From Parabacteroides sp. FAFU027 (lineage in GTDB: Bacteria; Bacteroidota; Bacteroidia; Bacteroidales; UBA7332): DNA of 64,000 nucleotides. How positions within the stretch are numbered: the first letter of the stretch is position 1; the number at the start of each line of letters is the position of its first letter. Location: NCBI RefSeq assembly GCF_022808675.1, contig NZ_JAKZKV010000010.1, positions 62,001 through 126,000 on the forward strand, given 5' to 3'. Below are positions 29,146 through 38,091 of this stretch, one piece after another. Made by a program: the position numbers and the translations under genes. A model generated the notes under the pieces. The model ran no database searches, was not told the DNA's origin, and saw nothing but the letters and a program-made list of their open reading frames with translations.

Positions 29146-30189
29146 TTAAAAATACTTAGTCACACTAGCCTTTTGCCACGAGCTCATCTCGTTAATCATG
29201 CGCACAGCCGATTCTATCAACGGATAGGCGCAGAGCGCACCCGAACCTTCACCCAGTCGGAGGCCGAAGTTAATCAACGGTTTGGCACCGAGGAAGTCCA
29301 GAAGCATTTTGTGGCCCGCTTCGTCGCCCTGGTGGGTGAAGATAGCGTATTCCAGCACCTCCGGACAGATGCGCGATGCCGCCAGGATGCAGTTGGTCAT
29401 GATAAATCCGTCGATGAGGATCACCATTTTTAGTTCAGCCGCTTTGAGCATGCCGCCCACCGCCATCACCATCTCGTAACCGCCGAAATAGCGGATGTAG
29501 TCGAGGTCTGAACCATCACCTTTGTAGTTATCGAGCGCTGCTTTGAGGATGCGGTATTTGCGTTTCACCCCTTCGCTGTCGAAGCCGCTTCCCGCGCCCA
29601 CGCATTTCTCCAGTTCGATACCTGTCAGGCAAGCCATCCACATGGAAGATGATGATGTGTTGCCGATACCCATCTCCCCGAAGCTGACGAGGTTCGTCCC
29701 TTCGCGGTGACACATCTCTATGACGCTGGCACCCCGTTCCAGGCAGAGATTAAACTCCTCTTCGGTCATGGCCGCTTCGTGCAAATAGTTGCGCGTACCT
29801 TTTCGTACCTTGAGGTCAATCAGTTCAGACATGGGTTCAAAATCGTAATTAATCCCCGAGTCCACCACTTTCATTCCGATGCCGTGCTGACGGGCAAAGA
29901 AGTTGATTCCCGCGCCCCCTTCGATGAAGTTGAAGACCATTTGCGGTGTGATTTCGGGCGGGGAGAAGCTGATTCCTTCGGCGGCGATGCCGTGGTCACC
30001 CCCGTAGATGATATTTTGCGGGTTGGTAATGGTGGGAGTGAGGGTTTGCTGGATGGTTCCGATCTGTACGGCCATCTCTTCCAGACGACCCAGCGAACCT
30101 TTCGGTTTGGTTAGGTTGTCAATTTTGTCCTGCAACTGAGTCGCAATCTCTTTGCAGGGTTTTTCGATTTTGAATGAATGCTTGTTCAT
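29146..30189 (-). CDS. cobT: Nicotinate-nucleotide--dimethylbenzimidazole phosphoribosyltransferase
   Basis: Makes alpha-ribazole phosphate, the activated lower ligand of cobalamin, from nicotinate mononucleotide and a base. The start at 30189 ([15 protein letters not shown]) gives 347 aa, the usual size. Motifs include [45 protein letters not shown] and, near the C-terminus, [16 protein letters not shown] with the expected catalytic Glu. The frame stays open upstream for 97 more codons through the 21-bp array, which would add an Arg-rich repeated tail; I treat that as non-coding. Confidence 0.95.
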   Translation of the reverse strand: MNKHSFKIEKPCKEIATQLQDKIDNLTKPKGSLGRLEEMAVQIGTIQQTLTPTITNPQNIIYGGDHGIAAEGISFSPPEITPQMVFNFIEGGAGINFFARQHGIGMKVVDSGINYDFEPMSELIDLKVRKGTRNYLHEAAMTEEEFNLCLERGASVIEMCHREGTNLVSFGEMGIGNTSSSSMWMACLTGIELEKCVGAGSGFDSEGVKRKYRILKAALDNYKGDGSDLDYIRYFGGYEMVMAVGGMLKAAELKMVILIDGFIMTNCILAASRICPEVLEYAIFTHQGDEAGHKMLLDFLGAKPLINFGLRLGEGSGALCAYPLIESAVRMINEMSSWQKASVTKYF

Positions 30190-30260
30190 ACGCGTTATGT
30201 TTTTATTGCTTTCTGGCAATGCGTTGTTTCGGTGTTGTTTTATTCTGAAGATATTTCCTT

Positions 30261-30533
30261 CAGTCGTCATCCTTGCTCTTGCAGTCGTCATTCTTGCTCT
30301 TGCAGTCGTCGTCCTTGCTCTTGCAGTCGTCGTCCTTGCTCTTGCAGTCGTCATCCTTGCTCTTGCAGTCGTCATCCTTGCTCTTGCAGTTGTCATCCTT
30401 GCTCTTGCAGTCGTCATCCTTGCTCTTGCAGTCGTCGTCCTTGCTCTTGCAGTCGTCATCCTTGCTCTTGCAGTCGTCATTCTTGCTCTTGCAGTCGTCG
30501 TCCTTACTCATGCAGTCGTCGTCCGAGGTGTTG
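30261..30533. repeat. Tandem array, 13 units of exactly 21 bp, between cobU and cobT
   Basis: Thirteen units beginning CAGTCGTCATCCTTGCTC (plus strand) with no length change. Units 1-11 differ at only three sites; units 12 and 13 are more diverged and a partial copy follows at 30534. The order of variants in units 1-3 (A/C, A/T, G/C at unit positions 9 and 11) recurs in units 10-12, which points to block duplication. All six frames are open because the unit has no stop and its length is a multiple of three. Confidence 0.95.
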
Positions 30534-30563
30534 CAGTCTTTAATCAGGTGTGGTGAAAGCTCT

Positions 30564-31073
30564 CTATTTTACCATTAATGGAATCCCAGATACCAGCATC
30601 ACCACTTCATCACAATGTTTGGCTATAAACTGGTTGGTCCAACCGATTAAATCTGTAAAGCGACGTTGCAAATCATTAGGAGAAGTGCCTCCCAGCCCGA
30701 TTTCGTTGGTTACAAAGATAAAGACAGCTTCCTGATTGATAAAGGCTTCGAAGTTTTTTTTGACGGAAGATAAAGATTGTTCCACGTCGCCATTTGTCTC
30801 TGTGAAGAAGTTGGTACACCAGAGCGTTACGCAGTCTATCACGACCACGCGGCCGGTTACATTGATGTTTTGCAGCTCTTTCTCTTCTTCGATGTTGGTC
30901 CATTCGGGGCCGCGGTCGCGCTTATGACGCTCGATGCGTTCGCGGTGTTCGTCGTCCCAGATGGCCGAGGTCGCGAGATAGACGGGATTTTCCGATAAAG
31001 ACAGGGCCAGGTTTTGCGCGTAACTGCTTTTACCGGAACGCTGTCCGCCTGTGACGAGGATGATTTTTTTCAT
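30564..31073 (-). CDS. cobU: Adenosylcobinamide kinase / adenosylcobinamide-phosphate guanylyltransferase
   Basis: Phosphorylates adenosylcobinamide and attaches GMP to form adenosylcobinamide-GDP, the substrate of CobS. The P-loop is VTGGQRSGKSSYAQNLA at the N-terminus, followed by YLATSAIWDDEHRERIERHK with the His that receives GMP, and TNEIGLGGTSPNDLQRRFTDLIG. The length of 169 aa is typical. The stop is 30 bp before the repeat array. Confidence 0.95.
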   Translation of the reverse strand: MKKIILVTGGQRSGKSSYAQNLALSLSENPVYLATSAIWDDEHRERIERHKRDRGPEWTNIEEEKELQNINVTGRVVVIDCVTLWCTNFFTETNGDVEQSLSSVKKNFEAFINQEAVFIFVTNEIGLGGTSPNDLQRRFTDLIGWTNQFIAKHCDEVVMLVSGIPLMVK

Positions 31074-31089
31074 TGGTTGTTATTCGGTT

Positions 31090-31122
31090 AAACCTCCAAG
31101 GTTTTTAAAACCTTGGAGGTTT
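31090..31122. repeat. 33-bp palindrome between btuF-like and cobU
   Basis: AAACCTCCAAGGTTTT and its reverse complement meet at one central T. It could stop some transcripts in the operon (T-rich end on both strands) or be a dispersed palindrome. The type differs from the other stem-loops here. Confidence 0.7.
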
Positions 31123-31133
31123 TGGGATAATCG

Positions 31134-32273
31134 TTATTTTATTTTGAAATAATATTTCGGTTGGTAATCCGGCAACAGTTCCGGGTGGAATATCTTCACC
31201 AGATCTGCCAGTATCACGTCCGGTTCCATCGGTCCCTCTTCGTAGAAAGGTGTTTTGGCACTGTTGCAGGCAAAGACATTTTTATTTCTGAATGCATCAA
31301 ACTGTTTGTACAGTTCGTAATCCTTTTGCAGGAGCGGGTAGGTGAGTTCACCCTTCGCATCGTTGTATTTGATGAGCCAGTATTGCGCTTTTTCCGCTTT
31401 GGCATAGACTGTTTCGAAGGAGAGGGGTGTCGAACCCGCGTTACGAGAATCCGCCCAGAGGTAATCAGCCCCTGCATCCGCAAGGAAGCGTCCCATGTAG
31501 CTGTTTCCTCCCGGTACATACCACACCTGACCGTATTTCTTTTCGGTGAATACCGTCGGTTTGTCTTTTTCCTGTCGGGCCAACGCCGCAAGTTTGTTGT
31601 ATTTGGCCTCTATTTTGGAGAAAATCTCTTCCGCACGCTTCTCTTCACCGGTGAAAAGGGCTTCAAACTTAATCCATTCCGCGCGACCGAGCGGCGATTC
31701 CTCCATATATGACGCATCAATCACCACCGGCACGCCCGTCTTCTCAAACCGTCCGTAGCTGCTGTTTTCAAACGGTGAAACAATCAGCGCTTCGGGCGAT
31801 GCCGCGATCAATTGTTCCAGGTCAATGGCCGTAGCCAGTCCGAGGTTAATGATACTTCCTTTAGCAAGACCGTCTTTGATCTCTTGCAGGTCGATAAATT
31901 CCGGTTCGCACACTGCCACGATGTTATCCACCTTGCCCAGTTGCTTAAGAATGCCCGCATGCACGGCGGTACATACAGCTATGGTCTGGATCGGGGTCTT
32001 TACCACCACGCCTTCGGGCAGATGGGCGGGTTTCTCTGCATCCCTGTCCACCAGAATGTAGGTTTGGAGGATTTTCGTGGTATCCCACGGGTTGCGCACC
32101 TTCACCTCGGTATAGTTATCGAAATATTGCACCGTGAAACCGCGGGCATAGCGCAGGTGAGTGCGCGTTTTTTCGCTTTTATCAGCCGTTTTATTTGTTT
32201 TCGCCGGGTTGCAGGAGGTAAATGTTGCAATCAATAGGGCGAGAAGGAGGGGGAATATGTGTTTTGTTTTCAT
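31134..32273 (-). CDS. BtuF-like ABC transporter substrate-binding lipoprotein
   Basis: A periplasmic binding lipoprotein, probably for cobalamin or cobinamide. The lipobox is TFTSCNPAK at about residues 17-25. The metal-chelate binding fold (Fe/B12 type) is indicated by IQTIAVCTAVHAGILKQLGKVDNIVAVCEPEF, with later VWYVPGGNSYMGRFLADAGADYLWAD. No btuC or btuD lies in this window, so the permease must be elsewhere if it is used. The B12 role is inferred from the location between cobalamin genes; siderophore binding is an alternative. Confidence 0.8.
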   Translation of the reverse strand: MKTKHIFPLLLALLIATFTSCNPAKTNKTADKSEKTRTHLRYARGFTVQYFDNYTEVKVRNPWDTTKILQTYILVDRDAEKPAHLPEGVVVKTPIQTIAVCTAVHAGILKQLGKVDNIVAVCEPEFIDLQEIKDGLAKGSIINLGLATAIDLEQLIAASPEALIVSPFENSSYGRFEKTGVPVVIDASYMEESPLGRAEWIKFEALFTGEEKRAEEIFSKIEAKYNKLAALARQEKDKPTVFTEKKYGQVWYVPGGNSYMGRFLADAGADYLWADSRNAGSTPLSFETVYAKAEKAQYWLIKYNDAKGELTYPLLQKDYELYKQFDAFRNKNVFACNSAKTPFYEEGPMEPDVILADLVKIFHPELLPDYQPKYYFKIK

Positions 32274-32342
32274 ATTTAGGAAAATGAAAATTGTTTTACC
32301 ATCTGTAGGGAAGCAATGCTTTAAGTCAATTGAGGCGAGTGT

Positions 32343-33083
32343 TTATCTATTTGCTTCTTTAATCTCAAAATAGCACTTCTCACAAACGATTTTTATCCCT
32401 GCAAATTTCATGGCTTTAGCATTCCAGCCATCGTTCTTTAGTCTAACTTTCTCACAAGCATCACACCAAGCTTGAAAATCATCATCTTCGTATTCAAATT
32501 CCATGTTTTCGAGAGTTTCAAATGATTCATGGAATCCAGTTTTCTTTCTTTTATTCAAATGCTTGCAAACGAATGCTCTCCTTTTTCGTTCATGATTTTC
32601 ACAATCAACATACTTGTCTTTTTCTTCCTTAGCTTGAAGATTGTCAACAAGTTCAGAAATAACCATAAAAATCTGTAGGTTATTACTGACAGGTCTATAT
32701 GCTCCTATACCATTAAGCAATTTGCATGCAATTGCCGTAAACTCCCAGCCTTCATTCTCTTCGCTGTCAATGAGCCCAGTTGTAAGTTTTTCAAAACCAT
32801 GTTGTTTGCCAAATTCGAGTACAAGTTCCATTTTCTTCTTTACTTTAGGTAATGTGTTATCATTATCCCATGACCATTTCCATGTATTTGATTTTGTAGA
32901 GAATGTTCCGACAGCGATATATCTGAAGTTTATTTCGGTTGTTTCAGTTGAAAATGTCAAGAGGCCACTCGCTTGGTCATAAAACCAATTTGAGTATGAA
33001 TTCAAATCAAATCTTTTTTTGAACTCATCTTGCTTCTTTGTCAATTCATCAAAGCAATCGGATAGAAACTCTGTATATTTCAT
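32343..33083 (-). CDS. AT-rich hypothetical protein, DUF6882-like with Cys-rich C-terminus
   Basis: A 246-aa cytoplasmic protein. The N-terminal half (YDQASGLLTFSTE, YIAVGTFSTKSNTWKWSWDN) resembles the DUF6882 family. The C-terminal part has Cys pairs (FVCKHL, AWCDACEKVR, VCEKCYFE) that could bind zinc. Composition is low in G+C (18 of 60 at 32641-32700) compared with the cob genes. It sits between cbiB and the btuF-like gene on the operon strand. Function unknown; not part of known cobalamin pathways. Confidence 0.65.
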   Translation of the reverse strand: MKYTEFLSDCFDELTKKQDEFKKRFDLNSYSNWFYDQASGLLTFSTETTEINFRYIAVGTFSTKSNTWKWSWDNDNTLPKVKKKMELVLEFGKQHGFEKLTTGLIDSEENEGWEFTAIACKLLNGIGAYRPVSNNLQIFMVISELVDNLQAKEEKDKYVDCENHERKRRAFVCKHLNKRKKTGFHESFETLENMEFEYEDDDFQAWCDACEKVRLKNDGWNAKAMKFAGIKIVCEKCYFEIKEANR

Positions 33084-33170
33084 GACTTTTCTTTTTTACA
33101 CTTACACTTTATTCGTATATGTCACTTTTAATTGATTCTGGAAGAAGTGATGCATCACGTTTCTACATCG

Positions 33171-34109
33171 TTATCCGTGTGCCAACAACATCACCGCCAT
33201 CACCATCCCCACGAATGCAACCTGCGTCCACACATTTACCTTAATCGCTTTGGCAAAATCATCGTAGGTCAGTTCCCGTGCCGTGGTGCCGATGTAGGGT
33301 TTCTCCACGATTTTGCCGAAATAGACATTCGGCCCGCCGAAACGACAATCGAGAATGGCTGCCAGCGCCGCTTCCGGGTAGCCTGAATTGGGACTGCTGT
33401 GGCATCGCCCGTATTTCTGCACAAAGGTAAATCCTTTCCATTTTCCCGAAACCATCAACATGATCCAGCCGGTCAATCTTGCGGGAATCCAATTGGCGGC
33501 ATCGTCCAGTTTAGCGGCGAATCTCCCGAAAAGCTGGTATCGCTCGTTCTTGTAACCAATCATCGAATCGAGCGTGTTCACCATCTTGTAGGCGAGCATG
33601 CCCGGTGCTCCCAGTAGCGCAAACCAAAACAGCGGTGCAATCACGCCATCGCTGAGGTTTTCGGCCAATGTTTCGAGGGCGGCGGTCCGGATTTGGTGGG
33701 CGTTGAGGTTTGAGGTGTTGCGCCCCACTATCCGTGCCACCTGTGTGCGTCCCTGCTCCAGACTTTGTGCCAATGCGCGGTTGACGTTGCGTACCTCTTT
33801 GATTAAGGTGTGTGCTGCGAGGCAGAAGAAGACGATGATGGCGTTTGCAATCAGATAAACAGTATGGTTGAGGTTCCCTATTCCCTGTAACAATGCATAA
33901 CTTCCGGCAAATACGCTTCCCACGCAAAGCAGTGTCAGGATTGCGCCTTTGAGAAATCGTTTTTTGCCGTTGTTGAGAAACTTTTCTCCCCACGAGATCA
34001 CTTTCCCGAAAGCAATGACCGGATGTGGCCAGTGCTCGGGGTCGCCTATCAGGGCATCGAGTACAATTCCCGCCAGCAAGGGCAGAATCAGTTCGGTTGA
34101 GAGTACCAC
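33171..34109 (-). CDS. cbiB: Adenosylcobinamide-phosphate synthase
   Basis: Attaches the aminopropanol phosphate arm to adenosylcobyric acid at the inner membrane. Motifs are LDALIGDPEHWPHPVIAFGKVISWGEK near the N-terminus, LSDGVIAPLFWFALLGAPGMLAYKMVNTLDSMIGYKNERY and the C-terminal GTTARELTYDDF. Several membrane helices are present. Its start overlaps the end of the upstream cobD gene by 22 bp. Confidence 0.95.
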   Translation of the reverse strand: MVLSTELILPLLAGIVLDALIGDPEHWPHPVIAFGKVISWGEKFLNNGKKRFLKGAILTLLCVGSVFAGSYALLQGIGNLNHTVYLIANAIIVFFCLAAHTLIKEVRNVNRALAQSLEQGRTQVARIVGRNTSNLNAHQIRTAALETLAENLSDGVIAPLFWFALLGAPGMLAYKMVNTLDSMIGYKNERYQLFGRFAAKLDDAANWIPARLTGWIMLMVSGKWKGFTFVQKYGRCHSSPNSGYPEAALAAILDCRFGGPNVYFGKIVEKPYIGTTARELTYDDFAKAIKVNVWTQVAFVGMVMAVMLLAHG

Positions 34110-35113
34110 GCTTTGATGTATTGGATCAATGTTTCGTTTTCTTCGGGCGTCTGGGTGCAGAGACGGATGTATTCACCCTCCAGACCGCGGAAGTTGGTGG
34201 CGTCACGCACCAGTATGCCTTTACCCAGGAGGTATTTCTTCAGGTCGGCGGCTTTCCCATGCCGTAGTCCGACTAAAAAGAACGGAGTAATAGAAGCATG
34301 CACTTCAAGTTGCCCGATTTCACAAAGCTGGTTCTGTAGGTTTCTTGAATCAACGAGCCATTGGGCTGTTGGCATATTTTTTTCGTCATGTTCTAATATG
34401 AACTTTCCAGCTTCGATAGCCAGGGTATTGACGCTCCAGGGCATTCTCAGAGAAGTGAATTTATCAATGAGCCGTTTAGAACCGATCATATAACCTAATC
34501 GTAGCCCCGGTATTTTATAGCTTTTAGTCAATGAGTGGACAAGGATCAGATTATCGTGTTGATGGACCGCTGTAGGAGCAAGAGTACGTTGCAATGTGAA
34601 ATTGGCATAAGCCTGATCAATGACAAAGGTGGTTTTGGGATATTTATTTACCCAGTCTAAGATGTTATTTTTCGAATAGAAGTACCCGTCAGGATTATTA
34701 GGCAAACATAGCCACATCAAGTCGGGTTGGAATCGCCTCAATGCGTCCTGAATGTCTTGCCTGGAGGTGAAATAAAGCCTGTGCGAGTGGATGCGGCAAG
34801 CATCTTCATACTCCGAAAATGAAGGTGTGGCTATCAGTGAATTATGCGAACGGAAAGCCTGTGCTATCAGATAAAAAGCTTCGGTCGATCCGTTGGTCAC
34901 CAATAACCGGTTTGCCGCAACGTTGAGTTTTTTGCTTAACGCTTTCACCAGCGAGTCTGCATTAGGCTCAGGATAGCTGACGGTGGTAGGTAATGCCTTT
35001 GACAGATGCTCGTACAGCTCTGTCATATCTGCTCCAAACCATACGTTGGAACTGAAATTGGAGATTATCTCCTCATTTGATGTGTAATTGTCGTCTCCGT
35101 GTCCGTAGATCAT
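34088..35113 (-). CDS. cobD: L-threonine-O-3-phosphate decarboxylase (CobD-like aminotransferase)
   Basis: A PLP enzyme that makes (R)-1-amino-2-propanol phosphate for the CbiB reaction. The start at 35113 (MIYGHGDDNYTSN) fits family N-termini better than 35152. Class I/II aminotransferase motifs include LLVTNGSTEAFYLIAQAF, WLCLPNNPDGY and LVHSLTKSYKIPGLRLGYM, where the Lys before SYK is the expected PLP lysine. It overlaps cbiB. Histidinol-phosphate aminotransferase is a related alternative, but the neighbours favour CobD. Confidence 0.9.
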   Translation of the reverse strand: MIYGHGDDNYTSNEEIISNFSSNVWFGADMTELYEHLSKALPTTVSYPEPNADSLVKALSKKLNVAANRLLVTNGSTEAFYLIAQAFRSHNSLIATPSFSEYEDACRIHSHRLYFTSRQDIQDALRRFQPDLMWLCLPNNPDGYFYSKNNILDWVNKYPKTTFVIDQAYANFTLQRTLAPTAVHQHDNLILVHSLTKSYKIPGLRLGYMIGSKRLIDKFTSLRMPWSVNTLAIEAGKFILEHDEKNMPTAQWLVDSRNLQNQLCEIGQLEVHASITPFFLVGLRHGKAADLKKYLLGKGILVRDATNFRGLEGEYIRLCTQTPEENETLIQYIKAWYSQPN

Positions 35114-35223
35114 AGTGTCGATTGTGTTGTTGATTGACTCCTTATATATCAAGGTTCAAAATTAAGTGTTCAAGGCAAATATCTGTGTTTTATATCGCTA
35201 AAGAGTGAGCGAAAATTCGCATT

Positions 35224-35317
35224 GTCATCCCGTGCTTGACACGGGATCTCAAATTGCAGATAAGTATAACCTGAAATGTTGTCAGATTGAGAGATCCCGC
35301 ATCAAGTGCGGGATGAC
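35224..35317. repeat. Paired REP-like palindromes (BIME-like) in the cobalamin cluster
   Basis: Two 27-bp units, at 35224-35250 and 35291-35317, each form a hairpin with a CCCG/CGGG stem and are also near-complementary to each other, so the 94-bp element can fold as one large cruciform. The wording (GTCATCCCGTGCTTGACACG) resembles REP elements. It lies between cobQ and cobD. Confidence 0.75.
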
Positions 35318-35334
35318 ATCACTAACATTTGATC

Positions 35335-35371
35335 CAACCTGACAGCGTGCTTGTACCTGTCAGCGTTAAAA
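35335..35371. repeat. Stem-loop after cobQ
   Basis: AACCTGACAG pairs with CTGTCAGCGTT (one bulge) around a loop of about 10 nt. On the operon strand no T-run follows, so read-through into cobD is likely. Confidence 0.45.
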
Positions 35372-35377
35372 ATAGAA

Positions 35378-36856
35378 CTATTTCATCATCTCATACACCA
35401 GCTCCATATTCACATGCTTGCGCACATGGTCGGCCAGCTTGTCGTATTGCTTTTCCTTGAAAGCTTTATAGTCAAATTCCGTCTCCTGCTCTTTTTCCGA
35501 GAGCCACGGCGCTATCAATGCATCGGTAAACTCGCGGTTATCGAGAATACCGTGCAGATAAGTCCCTTGGCAATTGCCTTTTCGGCAACCTTCCGGTTCT
35601 CCGTTTTCGAAACGGTTAATGGTTTCGGCATCCGGTTCGGTAAGCGTTGAGCGACCGTTATGGATTTCATAACCCTCGCACAACTCTTTGCTTTCTCCGA
35701 AATAGAATTTGGATTGACGGGTAATCTTATCGCCGTCCATCGTGGTTGCAATAGGCAGTAGCCCCAATCCCGGGATGCGTCGCATGTTGCTTTCTACGCC
35801 GAGCGGGTCTTCGATGGATTCGCCCATCATCTGGTAACCTCCACAAATTCCGAGAATGGTTTTGCCATTCTTCGCTTCGGTCACGATGGCTTTGGCCAGA
35901 CCTTCATTACGCAGTACTGCGAGGTCGTGGATGGTGCTTTTCGAGCCCGGCAGAATGATGATATCTGCTTTCGAAAGCTCTTTGGGATTGTTTGTATAAA
36001 AGAGATGCACACGCGGGTCGCGTTCCAGTGCGTTGAAGTCGGTAAAGTTGGAGAGGTGTTGCAACAAAACCACGGCGACGTTCACCTTTCCGTGCATCGC
36101 TTCCCGCTGTTTGGTTTGCAGCATCACCGAATCTTCCTCTTCGATGTAGATGTCTTTGTAGTAAGGGACAACTCCCACCACAGGTATGCCGCAAAGTTCC
36201 TCAATCATCGTGATTCCCGATTCAAAGAGGCGGATATCCCCGCGGAATTTATTGATCAGAATGCCTTTGACATGCATGCGTTCTTCCTCTGTTAATAGCA
36301 TGATGGTGCCATACACCGATGCAAACACCCCGCCGCGGTCAATATCTGCGACCAGAATCACAGATGCTCCGGCATGCATCGCCATTGGCATGTTTACCAG
36401 GTCGAGGTTGCGCAGGTTAATCTCCGAGATACTGCCCGCACCTTCCATCACGATGGGATGAAACCTCGTTGTCAGACGGTCGAAGGCTGCGTTGACCTCT
36501 ACCCGTAGTCTGGCTTTGTTGTCGGCTTTGAAATAGTCCACCGCCTGTTGGTTGCCGATGGCTTTGCCGTGCAGCACTACCTGCGCCACACTGTCGGCTA
36601 CGGGCTTTAATAGTAACGGATTCATGTCGGTGTGACAAGGCACGCCAGCCGCTTCAGCCTGTACTGCCTGGGCACGACCGATTTCGAGACCTTCGGGCGT
36701 GGCAAAGGAGTTCAACGCCATGTTTTGTGCTTTGAAGGGGGCGGGCGTGTATCCGTCTTGTTTGAAGATGCGGCAGAATGCTGCGGCTATCACGCTTTTA
36801 CCAACGTCGCTGCCGGTTCCGGCTAACATGAGGGGGCGGAGTTTCATCTGTGTCAT
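35378..36856 (-). CDS. cobQ: Cobyric acid synthase
   Basis: Amidates four side chains of adenosylcobyrinic acid diamide with glutamine and ATP. The start at 36856 (MTQMKLRPLMLAGTGS) is preferred to 36868. The N-terminal half has the dethiobiotin-synthetase-like P-loop AGTGSDVGKSVIAAAFC and the motif APFKAQNMALNSF. The C-terminal glutamine amidotransferase domain has the nucleophile Cys in TILGICGGYQMMG and the His in CQGTYLHGILDN. Length 492 aa, as usual. It is the first biosynthetic gene after btuB and btuG. Confidence 0.96.
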   Translation of the reverse strand: MTQMKLRPLMLAGTGSDVGKSVIAAAFCRIFKQDGYTPAPFKAQNMALNSFATPEGLEIGRAQAVQAEAAGVPCHTDMNPLLLKPVADSVAQVVLHGKAIGNQQAVDYFKADNKARLRVEVNAAFDRLTTRFHPIVMEGAGSISEINLRNLDLVNMPMAMHAGASVILVADIDRGGVFASVYGTIMLLTEEERMHVKGILINKFRGDIRLFESGITMIEELCGIPVVGVVPYYKDIYIEEEDSVMLQTKQREAMHGKVNVAVVLLQHLSNFTDFNALERDPRVHLFYTNNPKELSKADIIILPGSKSTIHDLAVLRNEGLAKAIVTEAKNGKTILGICGGYQMMGESIEDPLGVESNMRRIPGLGLLPIATTMDGDKITRQSKFYFGESKELCEGYEIHNGRSTLTEPDAETINRFENGEPEGCRKGNCQGTYLHGILDNREFTDALIAPWLSEKEQETEFDYKAFKEKQYDKLADHVRKHVNMELVYEMMK

Positions 36857-36871
36857 GACTTTAAACAACTT

Positions 36872-36924
36872 AACCGGCTGCCCGAATCCGGTGCTATTTC
36901 AGCATCGGTTCGGGTTTGCCGGTT
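36872..36924. repeat. Strong stem-loop between btuG-like gene and cobQ
   Basis: AACCGGC (36872-36878) pairs with GCCGGTT (36918-36924), with further inner pairing of CCCGAA with TTCGGG. No T-run follows on the minus strand. It may attenuate or stabilise the transcript between the uptake and biosynthesis genes. Confidence 0.6.
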
Positions 36925-36957
36925 GGTTTATGGCAGAAAAAGGACTTATCTTATTTA

Positions 36958-38064
36958 TTACTTGATAAACAGGGTCTTCATCGGATTTACTCCGGTTGAG
37001 AATGTGTATTTCAGTTTACCGTTTGCGTCAAAGCAATACATTTTACCTGGATTGATATAATCTGTTTCCCCAATGAAAATTTCTTTCGTTGTCGGATTGA
37101 TATCCAAACTATATGGAACACCTGTTATGTCTGCAGTATTGATAAAACTGCTGTTACTGAACGATTCACTTTTTACGTTGTAAATCATGTACTTCTTATT
37201 TACAATGCTCCAATTGCTGTCGTATTCGTAGGAATACATGTATAGATTATCTCCATCCAGTTTGATATTGAATGGGGTTACTCCGGAAATAGTAGTTACT
37301 TTGTCTGTGATTGTTGCTACTCTTTGTAATGTAATTGGCACATCATAGTAATTTCCCATTGATACGACATAGAGATCGCCATAGCTGTCAGCCTGAATCA
37401 TCGTTGGATTATATGCTACAGTGATTTTTTTAGTTTCTGTAAATGTTACCGGATCAATTACTGATATAGTACTATCAGGCATCGAGTTCACCACATAAAG
37501 CTTATTGTTAGCTGCAATAATTTGTTCGGGACTTGATCCAACTTCAATCATTTTCTCTACACTCAGAGATGTTGTGTCAATGCGTGCAACATGTCCGTCA
37601 TAAAGTGACAGATAAATTTTACCGTTATATGCAGCAAGACTTCTTACTTTCCTTGGCGCATTAGCGTCATTGACAAAAGAAATAGATTTGATTGACTTTC
37701 CGGTTGTTGCATTTAGAACTTCAACAAGGCTCGATGTTGAAACACCTACATAAATTTTGGATCCATACTGAATCATATCCTGTCCGGTATCACCCAATCC
37801 CCGGTCGTTTATTCCACTAAAGAAATCATTATAAGAGGTTTTAGTAGTCAGATTGCAAAATGTAAGTGAAGCATTGTTTCCATTCATCTTTCCACTATTA
37901 AGTACCATGACTCCATTCGAAATAGAAGAAATTGACTTAATAGTAGAAGTGCTTTCAACATTGGATAATGTATATGCCGCATCGTCTGTCTTTTCACATG
38001 AAGTGAAAACCATGCTGCTCAAAGCGATTAACGATAAAAACAATGAGAGTTTTTGTTTTTTCAT
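36958..38064 (-). CDS. BtuG-like cobalamin-binding beta-propeller surface lipoprotein
   Basis: A 368-aa lipoprotein (signal ending MVFTSCEKTD) whose body is a YncE/DUF5074-type seven-blade propeller with repeats such as KIYVGVSTSSLVEVLNATTGKSI and KLYVVNSMPDSTISVIDPVTFTETKKI. In Bacteroides, BtuG proteins of this kind bind B12 on the cell surface with high affinity and cap BtuB. Here it follows the btuB-like gene by 27 bp under a cobalamin riboswitch, which supports that role strongly although the binding residues cannot be judged. Confidence 0.85.
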   Translation of the reverse strand: MKKQKLSLFLSLIALSSMVFTSCEKTDDAAYTLSNVESTSTIKSISSISNGVMVLNSGKMNGNNASLTFCNLTTKTSYNDFFSGINDRGLGDTGQDMIQYGSKIYVGVSTSSLVEVLNATTGKSIKSISFVNDANAPRKVRSLAAYNGKIYLSLYDGHVARIDTTSLSVEKMIEVGSSPEQIIAANNKLYVVNSMPDSTISVIDPVTFTETKKITVAYNPTMIQADSYGDLYVVSMGNYYDVPITLQRVATITDKVTTISGVTPFNIKLDGDNLYMYSYEYDSNWSIVNKKYMIYNVKSESFSNSSFINTADITGVPYSLDINPTTKEIFIGETDYINPGKMYCFDANGKLKYTFSTGVNPMKTLFIK

Positions 38065-38091
38065 AACTTGTTTTTGATTTGTGTTTGAAGT

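Noticed and set aside
29128-29433. Plus-strand open frames across cobT and other cob genes
   Set aside because: They overlap well-supported genes on the opposite strand and have no family-like sequence.
30190-30480. N-terminal extension of CobT by an Arg-rich repeat
   Set aside because: CobT of normal length starts at 30189; the extension is an effect of a stop-free 21-bp unit.
30178-30556. Plus-strand and other-frame repeat proteins over the array at 30261
   Set aside because: All frames are open because the unit lacks stops, so openness is no evidence of coding.
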